In this document: positions 35,774 through 48,565 of the stretch, piece by piece
Layout of the letters: every line of letters starts with the position of its first letter
How positions within the stretch are numbered: the stretch's first letter is position 1
Made by a program: the position numbers and the translations under genes
The notes under the pieces: generated by a model
What the model was told of the DNA's origin: nothing
The model's database searches: none
Seen by the model: the letters and a program-made list of their open reading frames with translations, nothing else
Assembly (NCBI GenBank): GCA_027605045.1
Contig: JAQFWX010000004.1
Coordinates: 3,048,683 to 3,112,682, forward strand
DNA: 64,000 nt
Source of the DNA: Phallus indusiatus
Taxonomy: Eukaryota > Basidiomycota > Agaricomycetes > Phallales > Phallaceae
Direction: 5' to 3'

Positions 35774-36939
35774 CTAACGCCTTGTGATGCACCAATGTAG
35801 AACCAATGTTACATTGATCTGGTTACCTCCAGAAACCATCTTCCCACTTCCATCCAGCAACTCCTCTTCTTCGACCACAGCATCCACCTCGCTTTCTTTG
35901 AACGGACCTTCATCGCCCATCCAAAGCTCTTTCCAAGCAGAAACAGAATAGTTCCAAACTTCTCCAACCGGATGACCAAAGTCCCATTTGTATATACCGG
36001 TTTTATCGTCAACTCCTGCCTGCTTGCCTACGATCATTGACCCGCTAGATGGAGACAGCAACCTTGCGAGAATATGGGCCAGTTGTCGTTGCTTCTCTGG
36101 CGAGAAGAGGTGAAAAAATGAGGAGGCACAAATAATCGAGACTCGACTTTGAAGTGTCGCCAAAGACGTAAGCGTGCGCAGTGGCGGCAAAGCTTCAACT
36201 CCATTGTTGTTGCTATTACTAGTTCCCTTTGAATTGAATTCGGAAGCAAGCTCAAAAATGTCTCCTTGGATAAACGCAAGAGGGTACGTTTCAGGTGTCG
36301 TCCTAAATAACTGATGTCCCAGATCGATATATTCTGTCATAAAGGACTATTAAATACTCCCCGTTACTACTTCCGAGCATTTTTTTTTACTTACCGCTAC
36401 GAATGTCTGATGCAATGACATTCTCAAAAGGGAAGCCGTCAGCTACTAACTTGCGTAGGTCCGTTCCGACTATTTTGATATCAAGTTACGAATTGTTCCT
36501 TTTACATCTCTACTACTTACAGGCGCATCCAATTTCCAAGTAGATGGCATTTGGTCGCTCTTTACCAAGTTTCACAATTTCTTTGTAACGCGGATTCTGA
36601 CAAAGTTGAAAGCTACGGCAACGTTTCGGTCAACGGACGCATTAAAAAAAAGAGAGAGCATGTAGATCAACTAACGAGGCAAAAACGAACCCTCGGATAC
36701 AAGGGTACGGAAATATCTGTGTTGGAATACTTCAGAATGCCAGCTAAGAACATCGCTAATAAACGTCTTGAACTCACCGTGTAAGCTTTATCCTGAATTT
36801 TGAATATATGTTGTTTTAATTCCTCGTCATCGTTTATTCCAGTAATCTGTTTGTAAAATTCCTTTTCTTCCTGTTTGATTTTCATTTCATACTGAGATCT
36901 GTCGATTGGAGGGACACCCGGTATGATATCAGAGGGCAT
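35774..36939 (-). CDS. AusD-like SAM-dependent methyltransferase
   Basis: This is a class I methyltransferase of the family that includes AusD and related meroterpenoid-pathway enzymes, very common in Agaricomycetes. The start at 36939 gives MPSDIIPGVPPIDRSQYEMK, then KEFYKQITGINDDEELKQHI, QDKAYT joined to IFPYPCIRGF (a 31-nt exon near 36700), NPRYKEIVKLGKERPNAIYL, SAM motif I EIGCAFGTDLRKLVADGFP, then NVIASDIRS, EYIDLGHQLFRTTPETYPLA, FIQGDIFELA and SIICASSFFHLFSPEKQRQL. The C-terminus ends VLHWCITRR at 35774. Introns are short and all junctions keep the frame. No terpene or polyketide synthase is nearby, so cluster membership is not supported. Substrate is unknown. Confidence 0.83.
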
Positions 36940-37312
36940 TTGTGCAGCAGGTTAAGAAACAACGACTGTCAAGTGGGTCTATATATATCATGTCGATTCT
37001 GTTTAAGTACTAGGTCTGGGGGACATGACAATATTCACCTCACACAACACCCGCCACGTTCGGGGTAACATTTGAAATATCTAAGGACCTAAATTTCCTG
37101 TCGGAAATTTAACCCAATTGAACGAACTGTGGCTCCAACTATATAAGTACGTTGAAACCTCATTTCATAAATTGTTTGTCTATCTCTTCGGTTTTAAGCT
37201 TGGAGAAGATCATCAGTTGTCAATGATCATGTGTCATGATGATCATTGAATTAGAGGGCACTAGTTTACAAGCAAAAACATATACCCTGCCAAGATAGGT
37301 CTGCTAGTGCTA

Positions 37313-37345
37313 TCTTACTAGTGCTATCTTAGTGCTATCTTAGTG
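37313..37345. repeat. Short imperfect tandem repeat
   Basis: About two and a half copies of a unit containing AGTGCTATCTT, in a gene-free stretch. Confidence 0.55.
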
Positions 37346-40300
37346 ATTTCTCTCACTTGACTTTGTTTATTTAGAGTCCGAAAACAATATCAGCTCTTCG
37401 TAAGAACATCAAGTGTCCAATTTGTAAAACCAGCGGGCCACTATTGAATTTAGCTTTTTTAACCTGCTTGTTTTCCGTCTATACTAGGAGCCTATAATTG
37501 GGTCGGCACTATATGCGTAGTAATACGGTCCCGGAAGAGATGACTGACAGAACGAAAATTTCAAAAGCCTAATACTGTCGCGCATCACTATCTTTTCAAT
37601 CTCATTGATTTTTGTTAACTCGTAACAGAGAAACTTCAAGATCACTGTGTGTTGCAAACCAAGATGTTTAACTTAGGTCAGTAAATGGAATGGGTCACCG
37701 GTATAATATGGTCTCTTCGTGCATAATGCGTTGTGACAATCGATCAAGACGTGTAAAAAAAGACCTATTGAGACGCAAGCGGAGAAGAGCCTGTAACTTA
37801 AAGAAGACTTTGTTTTTTCGCGCCGCTCTTCCAGTTCATCAGGAAACTGGTTCCGGCGCTCGTAGTTGGAGCAAATTACACACACCTACAAAACCAGCGC
37901 TTGATACGAAGTTCGAACGTCTATCAAGCCCACGTAATTTCACCAGAATCGTGTAGCGCTGGTCATCGGGCAATGTAGCAAAATATAGTCCATCATACAA
38001 TATCATACAATATGTAGAACTGTGTGTTCTCAAGGTGAGTACAAAATTTTGGGTATATAGTATAGTATCAGGCTATCAGCATAGTACGAACATATAAATA
38101 CCCTACCCTCCGTCTTCGTTAATTATAGAAACTGTGCGGCAATTCCTTCAATAAATAACACATAGCATTTATCGCAGCAGCATAGGGACCCAAAATACGA
38201 CAATCCCGGTGCAACGTAACGGTTACGTATCTATAGTATGATGAACGAAAGTACGGCTTCCCATTGCCAAAGCTGCACCTTCAAGTTGCCACTCGATTCC
38301 GCATTGTATTACAGTAATGAGTTAATTTTACAGTTCATTAGTTAGCTAACTATTTCTCTGAACTCCGGAGGTGAATATAATTGATACCTATTCAGTCCCA
38401 AAATTGTCTCAAGGTGGGTTTAAAAGATTTTATTGGTCGTCTATTGTAGTGCAGGATGGCTTTACATATGTACCTCTCTTTCGATTACGACCTATCTACA
38501 TATATATTTGCAGCACGACTCGAGTTGTGTACAAAGGAAACTTCGGTTCTTTTAATCTTGACTGAAATTTCGTATGACAGTTGTCGCTTTCAAGACTTCA
38601 AAATTGAATTTGACTCGGAAGATCCGGGAAATATGTCGCCGACATGCATGCCAAGTGAAGGCTTAAATCCCGGTTTACTGACGTTTCATGAGTGATAACA
38701 TTAAGACGTCATATGACACATTTTCAATTCAATATTCGTTGATAGACCGGTTTATGACACCGAGTCACTGATACTTTATGTAGGGGACGGGGGTTGTGGA
38801 TTAAGTTTAAAGCTTCTTCAACTGAGTGTCATTTGCGTATGTTAGTTTGGAGCATACGTATCTGAACAGGGAAAAGCGAGAAGAAGCATCTTCTTAATAC
38901 ATAAATACTCTCGTATTTTGGGTGAACACGTACATCACTGTAAATAACTCTAAGTCTTATTAGTGGCGAAAATTGCCCGGCAGGAAAGCTCGGTGTTCAT
39001 GAACCTTATGTATAAAAAATTCAAGAAGTTTAATTTAGAATGATTTTTCTTGTCAAACATTATTAAATGATGGCAGAATGTAAACTCTTTTTATAGTAAT
39101 GTTGGTCATCCATATCCGAGAGAAAGGTGGAAGATAACACAATCTGAGGGCTAAACTGGCAAGATGATGAAAGCGATGAGTCCTCAGGTTATTGATATAT
39201 ATCCTCACAAACCTAGTGGTTCTAGCAGCAACCCTGCGTTGTGTCTCACAAAAAGGTTTCCGTTCGGTCTAAGGAGTCAATTTGTTACCAGGAGCCGCTA
39301 ACTGTGCTCCAATTGGCATTCGGAATTCTCAATAATTTAAATTGCGGATAATGAGCCAAGTAAAAGCGGTATTCAACCCAAACTGTGTCAAAACATGCTG
39401 TTTTGTTATCAGATGATCCAGTTTTCCGATGTGCTAGTCAAATTACGAAAGTCGCCAAGATCGTAGGGCAGAGTACCTAATTTAACCACATATAAAACCT
39501 GAGTACTGGTAGGTGAATATAGTAAAATCGAGATCAACCACTGCATGGAACCAGATGGAACCCTCAGCTCATTTTATTTTCGAATTTTTTTTTACAAAAA
39601 TGGCAAACAAGTTCACCATAGTTTTGGATTGGGTCACCAGAAATAGATCTGGAGCTGTATTCTTTCCGGCCGGTGAACGTTTGGGATGGGGTGGTGGCTT
39701 GCTTGTAATCACTGCGAAGAGAAGCTCAGGAGTAATGTCAACCAACTGATAATGTTCGGTGCCAGTGGTTGGTCGCCAGCGACCCGGCGCACAGACCTGT
39801 TTACTTTGTTTGGTAATAGCCTTTTCTATGGGCGCTTCTCTCTTCGCCCAAACGTCAAAGTTGTCTTCTTGGCCGGTAAACTTGGTAATTCCTATTCGTT
39901 CAGGCTTGAGAAACATACGAGCGGGTTCAAAAAAAGGTTTTGAAGGTTTGATATTCGATTCTCAACTCCTAACCAAGGTTTACTAGGATAAAAATGTCAT
40001 TCATTATCGATGATATTTTTTTAGACGAAGATGATCATGGCCATAGCTCCCGATGACCAAACTGGCTTGACCTTTCAGTCGTCCTTAAAGATTCAAATAT
40101 AGCCTCTAACTGGTGAGAAATATCAAATATGTTATAATGGTCGCGACCATATCTGTAAACAGGCACGACCGCTGGGCACAGATAACCGGGGCACACGTCA
40201 ACGTTCCTTGTGTGGAGTATCAGCTTGTGTCATTCATTTGAGTCTAGCTCGAGCTTCTAACGATCATCACAGCACGAAAATTAAGTTCGAGGTCGGTCTT

Positions 40301-42418
40301 CCACGTAGTCGACCAAATCGAAGGCATTCACACAAAGACATTCAAACAAGATCCCGAACGGACTATACGTGTAAAGTAGACTAAGAGACTACAGCCCTGT
40401 AACGTAATTGACTCAATTGTCTTCTAGGACATATGTAGTTCATTCGGGATCTCCAACACTCAAATCCCCTCTTCCTCTTTCACTCTCCACTCTTCTTTCA
40501 TGGTGCACATTTCTATTGTGTCTGTGAACCTTATCTTGTACCTGCGCGGAAATTCGTCGGTTTACGGTGTTGTAGCACCAACGTTCGAACAAACTTGCGA
40601 CAGGGTTGGTTTCTTTCAGTGGGGTTTAATTCGAGAAGTTCTCAAATTCCTTTTTTAAGGTGATCGCTTCAACTATTCCCTATTTCCAGCATTTTCTCCT
40701 TGATATCGTGTTCTGCGTTATCCGGTTCCGAGACCGGGAGTCAGTCTTACCGATGCCGGAATTTTATTCGTCAGCACTACTCCTTCGATTTAGCCAGGGT
40801 TTATTTATGTATGATCAAGAGATTATCTACCCTGGATGTTCTTGAGTATATGTTTCAACTCAAATCTAATGGGTCGCACATCATAGTCATTTTGAAGTAG
40901 AATGATGTTATTCCGAGTTCATGTCCGTTATATCCATATCCTAATCATTTTAGCGAAGGACCAAGGCGCGTACTTTCATCAAAACACGATGCGCTCGTTG
41001 CTGACAATTCGAAATTCGAACAGGATTTCGGGCTGCTTAGTATACTTCACGCTAACCCAGAGGTGAACTCGAGTAACCACTTTAGTAACAGCATTTCGAA
41101 TGCCGGTTTGCCTTTGTAAGTAAGCTATCATTGTCGCACTAAAATACTATATAAGTTACTCAACGGGTGAACAGACGGCCCGCCCACAATCTTCTTCTTT
41201 TGATGTTAAATATGGTCCTTGCGCATGCGCCGGATTCTCTTTTTTTTCGCGTGCTCGTGTACTTCTCTTCATACTTTAAGGACGGCATTCAAGTTTTGGA
41301 GGCCGACGTTTAGGTTGAGAAAAGCCAGAAATAAGTAGAAAAACTTGAAGGCAGACTCTCCAGTAGTAAGTACCGCGACTTCCAAATTGGGTCAAAGAGA
41401 TCGCCATGGTTTGTCTATTAGAAATAAAGGAAATCGCTGTCAGCTAGCCTTGAAACTTTCGAACCGGGACAGGATGGTAAGCATTGGTGGTCTAACTCGG
41501 TCAACTTTCTTACAGACATTGCATCCTCGAAGCTTTACTGCCCCACTAATCACCAGAAGCACGGTAATAATGAAACTTATCAATTCCATCAAAATGGTTA
41601 GTGCGAATGAAGACCGTGACACGTCATTCTAGACCATGAGTAAAATCAACCAAATTTGTACCTTTCTAGAAACAACAGAACGACAACAAAATACCAATAA
41701 TACCAATTTCATTTTCGAAATTACCTTCGGATCTTTTTACCCTCGTTTCCGTTGACCTTATCTCTGTTAGATAAGGAACAAGTTGGTTTTGGTGTCGGAT
41801 CGTTGTCACTTTCTAGGCATGTATTATATGACGCAGTAGGTATACTCACCCAGAGTTGTCTTTAAAGTTCGAGATATCTAATGCGTCGTCAGCGTGGTAG
41901 CTGTAGAGGAAATATTTGCGAAACACTCGGCCCAACATCGAAACGAGTTACGATCGCCCACTGCGGCCGGCGCCGGAAATCACTTTCGAAGGAACCGGCG
42001 AGCTCTGCCCGCGCTTGAAAACTCTACGCATCTACAATTATTTCTCAAAAGATGTATTTGAGATCAGCAGCAGCAGTAACGCAGTTGATCGCCTCGGCTT
42101 CTTTTCTATATGTCAAAAAAAGCAATGGCGAATCGGTATTTGCAACTTTAAGCCAGGTAGAGCAGCGCCATGACGGATAAGCTGATTACTTACTTTGAAC
42201 GATAATGAGAATTTCCAATTATTTTTTATCCTTTTTTGAACTCTGATGTACGTTATCCTATCTCCAGATTGCATAGTTGGTAATTTCCATTTCTCCCATC
42301 GGATGTGTCGTTCGGCGCGCTTGAAACGAGTCAAACGCATGGAGCAAAGGAAACGACTAAACCAGGTTGAGTCGACGTCAATCCCCAACCGTGTCACGTA
42401 CTTGCCCAAGTAGCAGCA

Positions 42419-42424
42419 TATAAA
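42419..42424 (+). promoter_or_regulatory. Candidate TATA box of the P450 gene
   Basis: TATAAA lies 89 bp upstream of the start codon at 42513, a typical distance for a fungal TATA box with a short leader. Confidence 0.4.
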
Positions 42425-42512
42425 GACAGAAGATTGGTGTGAAACATTGCAACCATTTATTCCCCAATTCACGTCCTGAAGTACTATTTCAGCCTCGCCC
42501 CTGAATTCGAAC

Positions 42513-44250
42513 ATGGCCTCCTCTGAATCCTTACTCTATCCATCTACCGCAATTTTGATGCAAAATGATGCAACTTTCATAGTCCTCGTCTGCATTATCG
42601 CTTTCTTTTCCTCCAAATTCATTGACAAGTATAAGCATGTCACCCGGAAGGCACCTCTCGTCCAATACACACTACCATGGCTAGGATCTGCCGTCGAATT
42701 AGGGAAGAACCCTGACAACGTCTTTCAAAAAGCTATGTGAGTTTGTATTTGATTTATTTCATTTTGTTGTGTTAATCGGATGATGCCACCTGACTCTAGT
42801 GCCAAATTCGGTCCTGTTTTCAGGATGTATGCTGCTGGGCGCGAGTTTACCTACATCACCGCACCTGAGCTGATAAGCGCAGTATACCGTGACCCCAAGG
42901 TATGGTGTCCGTTTCAAAAGAGTGAACCGAACGAAGTACTAGACACACTTGCTAGAATTTTAAATTTCTACCTATAAAGCTGGAAATAATGGAGAAAATA
43001 ATGGGAGGCTCAAGAAGCTTGATCAAAGATCCAGTCTACTTCGAAGACTTTTACAAGCTCCATCACAACTTTTTATCCCCGGAAAAAGCCTCTCGTATTC
43101 TTCGACGTTATGCTCCATTGGCACATGAATCGTTGAAAAACACTCTCGACGAATTTGACATTGCGAGTGAAACAGTGGTCGATCTTTCATTCATAAAGTC
43201 ACCGGCTTACGATGCAGCCGCGTATGCGATATTTGGCAAACGCTTTCCTGCATCTGAATCATTCGAGCACTTTATAACGTTCTTTGAAGGCTTTTTACTA
43301 CTTCAAACAAATCTGCCCTATCTCTTAAAGAAAAAGTATGCCAGTGCAAGAGAAAAACTTCTCACAATCCTAGAAAACTATCTATCGAACTCTCACGAGG
43401 ACTGTTCCGAGCTTCGACTCGCTTGCGAGGATCTTTCCAATAGAGCTAAATGGGTACATGACTCGTTTTCAATTTGAACACTACTGATATTTTCATATTT
43501 AGTCTCCGAGGGACATAGCAGCCAATGCACTGGGCGATCTTTGGGCATTGGAATCTAATGCAATTCAAGCTGCTTACTGGATCATAGCTCTGCAACTACA
43601 GAGGCCTGAAGGACTCAAACATCTAACAGAAGAGATCGATGCCGCGCGAAGCGACTGGCTCAAACAAAATGATGACTCGGGCTGTGCCTACTCGGAGGAC
43701 GAAAGACACTGCCAGTGGATTTTCGAGAGTCCACTCCCACTCTTAACATCAGTCATACACGAAAGCCTCAGATACACTACATTTTCGCTCTCCATTCGCC
43801 AAGCCGAAAACGAGACTATTATCGGGGGGTACAAAATCACAAAAGGAGATTATGTTGTCTGCGCCACGCGCTCTATACACATGGACGGTGACATTCACGA
43901 GAATCCTACCGAGTTTGTTCCCAACAGATATGACAAACCGACAAAGTTTATTAAGAATAATCGCGTCATTCCCAACCACTCGATGCCATTCGGCGGAGGA
44001 GTATCAATGTGTGAAGGAAGGTAGGATATCAGTTCATACATATATGCGGTGTCTATATCTCGAATTTTTTTCCAGACATTTCGCCCTCGGCGAATTGAAA
44101 ATTTTCATTGCCTTATTATTGAGCATGGCCAATATTGAATTATACCCGCTGTCCGCTGAACGGCCTCGATTCAATTGGCCACTGTTGGGTACCGGCGTCG
44201 TTCCTCCGATAGGAAACCTTTCCGTTTGTGTAACCAGACGAAGAAACTAA
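42513..44250 (+). CDS. Cytochrome P450, CYP7/CYP8-like
   Basis: This is a membrane-anchored monooxygenase. The N-terminus has a transmembrane helix FIVLVCIIAFFSSKF, then PLVQYTLPWLGSAVELGKNP, FGPVFRMYAAGREFTYITAP, and a join (DPK to NFKFLPIKLEIMEKIMGG) across the intron at 42900-42959. The I helix region is NALGDLWALESNAIQAAYW, without the usual threonine of AGxxT; the K helix has HESLR (ExxR), the PERF-like block is PNRY, and the haem loop is PFGGGVSMCEGRHFA. This set resembles animal CYP7/CYP8 (sterol 7-alpha-hydroxylase and prostacyclin synthase) and the related fungal families. About five exons end at 44250. Substrate is not determinable; sterols or oxylipins are candidates by family analogy. 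Confidence 0.87.
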
Positions 44251-46712
44251 CTTGAAATGTTCCTATGTTCTTCCTTTCTTTTCTTGAAATCAAACACGTG
44301 TTTCAATACTTGTATGTAAGATGTAAGAGTTTTCGCTCTACGCTGAAGTGTTTTCTATTTGTTTTCTATTTATAAAGCTGTTGTACTAGTAGAAGTGTCA
44401 CCTCAGGCTTGTTATACACGAATGACGCTGACTCTGACTCTGATCGATGATGTGTAGATTAAATGCATCACACTCCTTATACGTGGCTCGACTCTTCATC
44501 ACGCTTCCTGCTGGATTAGGCTACGCCGAAGACAATTACTTCTAGTTCTAACTCAAACTTGCTGACGAGGAGTATATAATAAGCTCAAGCCCCTAACTTA
44601 AACAGTCGACCAGAAAACGACCTAGAAGAACTGTAAGTCCTCACCGTCAGGCCATCAATATTTATGGTGAGAAATAAAACTCAAAATATCAGTTCGCTTT
44701 CATCATTGGATGATAACCCACGTATACCCGGGTTTGCATTTGTACCCCATTATACGTACGGACACGCAAGTTATTGTACCTTTTTTAATTGAATCAATTT
44801 GAATGGCAATCCGATGTGAATAGTGTATTGGGTTTTTGATGAGCATCTTTATTGACACGGTCTCTGGCGAGTAAAAATATCGTGTGATCCACATGTCAAT
44901 AATGGAATGCTAAGGGTCTGCATGACGTTGCAGCTGTGCCTTTCGAACGGTGACGTTATAAGAGATCCAACTTGGGTTAGTGCCTATACTTTTATAAGGC
45001 AAGCAAATTATCGTCCAAAAACGAGATGACATTCTTTGAAAGAAAATAATTGGGGTCGGTTTCTACACTAATAAATATGTGAAGTCCCAAACTCGTACCA
45101 TTTACTGGCACACTCATGTTAGTTTCCTGATCTGTAGGATTCTCACTAAACTTAAAGGCTTCTTAAATATTGATCCTCTCTTTTAAAGACGCATAATGCT
45201 TACATGTACTAGCTTCAGTCATTACAGAAAACATCATAGGTAATACGACGCAGACGCGTGATGTCACGCGATAAATTGCGATGCAATCCCCTGTTACGTT
45301 TACGTTTATCGAACTTGACTACACCAATCTTCATATATATAGAAAGTGGCTTTCCGAACATATCGGTGTATCGTGAGCGCGTTTGGATAAAAACTAGCCA
45401 GCTGTCCCTTACGTGTCAAAATTTAATTGTCTTCATGCCACCCTGCACTCTGCCATAATACATATGGGCTGATCCGAATTATGTATGCTTTGTTCTCGAG
45501 AGTCTGCGACCTTAAAATAGTGCTGCTCGTGAAATACCAAATTCAGAGGATTTCTAAGGCTGTCGCTTCTTCAGCGCTCCCGTTTGAAGTTTATTTCAGA
45601 TTGGGCTGTCAATTTGGGCATGTGCTAGGGGTGCCAGTGAACGTTTAAGCGGGCTTCTCGGAACATTAGCTACTAGACGCTGATTCAGATAGTATCAATT
45701 CCCCAACATTATTACAATGCCCGTGTGATTTTTTTTATCAATCGGCATGCTTTGACAGTATCTTATGATCACCAATATTGTGACTGGACTATCTGTGCAG
45801 TTGTCAACTTGCCTGTGAGAATTGGAAGCACTGTCCTGATCCGAATCAACACTCAAATGATTGAACACTGATCGGATCCTTAATGCATATAACCACCCAT
45901 TCAGAGTGTTTTTCAGTAGAGAGGGTAATCCTAGTTCTTCCTCACAATAATCTACCAAGTTAATCATCTCTGCCAAGTTGTATGCCACCCTACGACATAA
46001 CCTCGCTTCGGTGTCACAAAATGAAGTTCTGGACAGAATTCTCACCATGGTGATAGGTGATGAAGCAGAATAAGAAAAACGAACACGAGTCATACTGTTG
46101 ATGTTGGCTTCCTTGATCTCAATCATCCTCAGCTGAGCCAAGACATGTGATTTGTTTAAATTCTCCCTTTTGGGTAGGCGCCGTTGCGATTCAATGAAGC
46201 GAAAATATTGGCAGTTCTTCGAGATAGGCAACAATATATTAAATACTATATCGCCCTTCTCGGCGGCGGTATAAAGGAAAGATCTTGGGTGAGCCGTTCG
46301 CTTGAATATGCGGCTACACTCAAATAAAGTTTTTCAGGCCCTATCGAACCTCATAGCCTTACATTCGGTCCTTAAAGTATGAATAGATTCTGTTGATCCG
46401 CCGCTAGCTTTGTCCGGAGATATCCGTCATAAGTGTATGTGTATTTTCAGGGCTGCAAGATAATCTGTTCTCAGAAGTTCTCAGAGCGCGAGTTTCCTTT
46501 GAAATGTGTATGTCGAATAAACGTTTAAGAGCAAAGTGCGTCTCCGAGAGCCACCGACAGTCTTTGTCGAACTAAATATCTCAGGGGCTCCAAATTACCG
46601 AATTCGGCGCTGCTGGGAAGTGCCGGCTATCAATATAATCTGCAAAGTTATATGTATCAACATTCAAAGGAGTCGCACTTTTTGATTTAAGCCCCCTCCT
46701 CTCCACTTTGTC
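44251..46712. other. Gene-poor region with one orphan frame
   Basis: A 2.5-kb interval between the P450 and the serine hydrolase. Apart from the 179-codon minus-strand frame at 45695-46234 (listed separately) I see no candidate gene. Confidence 0.45.
45695..46234 (-). CDS. Unrecognised open reading frame, 179 codons
   Basis: This uninterrupted frame starts MLPISKNCQYFRFIESQRRL and has a mixed, non-repetitive composition with NLAEMINLVDYCEEELGLPS and LLKNTLNGWLYALRIRS in the middle. I recognise no family, and it has no signal peptide or clear transmembrane segment. A frame this long without introns is unusual in this AT-rich gap, but there is no conserved block or promoter evidence, so it may be chance or a fragment of a decayed gene. 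Confidence 0.22.
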   Translation of the reverse strand: MLPISKNCQYFRFIESQRRLPKRENLNKSHVLAQLRMIEIKEANINSMTRVRFSYSASSPITMVRILSRTSFCDTEARLCRRVAYNLAEMINLVDYCEEELGLPSLLKNTLNGWLYALRIRSVFNHLSVDSDQDSASNSHRQVDNCTDSPVTILVIIRYCQSMPIDKKNHTGIVIMLGN

Positions 46713-48293
46713 ATGCTCAACCTCACATATACACAGTATCAGAAACTAAATTCTTCTTTACAGGCGATTCTAGACAAAGCAGTGGCCAACGATGTAGCAC
46801 CAGGCTTACAATGTGCCTTTTTCGACGAGGAAAATATTTTCTTTCACGGTGTTTCTGGACTGTCATCAACGCCAGCTGATTCACCTCCACTCGGAAAACC
46901 GCTGGAAAAAGACACCGTCTTGACACTCGCCAGTTGTTCCAAGTTACCTCTCTCTATCATCGCGCTCCGCATTCTCGAGCAAAGACATGCTACGAACGGA
47001 TTCGGTTTGGAACACCTTGACGATCACGATAAGTTGGCCGAAATTCTGCCTGAGATATCTCCCAGCTCTGGGACCCTTTTAACGCAGATTATTGAAGGCT
47101 TTGAAGATCAGCTGGGTCCCGATAATAAAAGGGTTTTGAAACTGCGTCCCGCCAAGAACAAGATCACTCTTCGCATGCTGTTGACTCACACCTCTGGCAT
47201 GGGCTATGAATGGAATGATCATCTGTTGTCCCAATTAGTGCGTCATGATTCAGATTTCCTGGATCGTGTGGACAGACCTAACCTGCCACCAACAGTGTAA
47301 TCCCACCGACGGCAGTGTCCCACACAAGCAAATGCCATTCATAACGGGCAAATTGAGCGATTTTGAATTACCACTTTTATTTGAACCTGGTACTAAATAT
47401 TCGTAAGCTTTCCTTAACTAAATGTCATACTAAACTATTCACTGTACTGTTACGTACGTTTAGTTATGGAACTTCGCCTGATTGGCTAGGCTTGTTCTTG
47501 GTTCGCTCCACGGGGAAAACATTACGTCAATTATTCTACGAGAACATATCCCAGCCTCTTGGTATTCCTTTAACCCAAATAGATACTTGGCTATCACCTG
47601 CCCTCGAATCCAAATTTTCTCAGTTTCATTTGCGGCTGGCAGAGAAGACGTATTTACAATCGCCTTTCAGACCCTATTCTACTGAAAATGCGCCGCCGCC
47701 TGGACATGCTTGCTATGCCAGTGCTTGCATGTATGGTAGTCTTCCTGCCTACTTGAAACTCCTCCAAGCGGTTTTGAGAAGAGATACGCGTCTATTGCGC
47801 TCGGAGACGTGGATCCGGGCAATAGTAGATGACATAGGACCGCGAGGACTGAAGGTACCTATACCAGAATGGAAATCTCCGGATCCACGATTTTCTGTAG
47901 AGTGAGAGTTTCATGATATGTTTCTTCTGATATCTACTAACTCCTTTTAGTGTCATATCATTCTTTAGAACTACCATCCCAAATAACCTCGGCGTTAACC
48001 TTCTTCAAGCCAAAGTTGCTTTGTCACCTGTGTGTACATATTTCGTAACTTTCTACTATATAACAAATTCATTCGATCATCACCAAATTTTTTAGACCGT
48101 ATCCGGGATGTCTGCAGGTACAATTGGCTGGGCAGGTGCCACAAACATTATCTGGTTTATCGACTTTGACCGAGGATGCGGGGGTGTCATCGCAGCTCAA
48201 ATGTTCCCCTTCATGCACGAATCAATCCTGAGGACCCGTGAAGAATTTGAGAACACCATTTACGACGTTATTGGAAAAAGCTATTCTTTTTAA
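46713..48293 (+). CDS. Class C beta-lactamase-like serine hydrolase
   Basis: This belongs to the beta-lactamase/transpeptidase-like fold, used in fungi as esterases or acyltransferases (LovD/EstB-type). The start at 46713 gives MLNLTYTQYQKLNSSLQAIL. The nucleophile motif SxxK is in LTLASCSKLPLSII; MLLTHTSGMGYEW follows; the tyrosine motif is in KYSYGTSPDWLGLFLVR, assembled across an intron (47402-47462), matching the YxT/N position of the family. The C-terminal part has SGMSAGTIGWAGATNIIWFI and ends VIGKSYSF at 48293. To keep the frame between NLPPT and QMPFITGKLSDFEL a 34-nt intron (47295-47328) is needed, which is unusually short; other explanations are possible. About 450 residues in total, no signal peptide. 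Substrate is unknown. Confidence 0.8.
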
Positions 48294-48565
48294 TTGGTAC
48301 CAAACCTGTTGGCATGGTAAGCCGTTGAATTTCGGAAGGCAATGTTTCCTTTCAGCGCCATTAGTTTGGTTTCTTAGATTGTATAATGAATAAATGAATT
48401 GTAATACTTAAACCGTAATCTTTCTGTAATGAACCCCTGTCAGTCTTCTAGTCGTTCTTCAACCTCCATCACTGGTCAATCACTGGTACTGATCACTGCG
48501 ATCGTGGAACTAAGTTCGGCCGCGGGAAGAATTACGTAAGCGCGAGTTTACTTGGGCATCTGAAA

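Larger units (their letters stand above)
36940..42512. other. Gene-poor 5.6-kb region
   Basis: This is the longest gap. It contains many short frames, none with a credible domain or splice pattern. A small tandem repeat of about 12-14 bp (tagtgctatctta) lies at 37313-37345. A fragment near 42000 reads GELCPRLKTLRIYNYF on the plus strand, reminiscent of the leucine-rich part of Agaricomycete F-box proteins, without the rest of a gene. Old transposon debris is plausible but I see no inverted repeats or transposase. Confidence 0.4.

Noticed and set aside
36940..42512. Retrotransposon or transposase remnants in the longest gap
   Set aside because: I looked for reverse transcriptase, integrase or DDE-type blocks and for long direct or inverted repeats and saw none; only a tiny tandem repeat is present.
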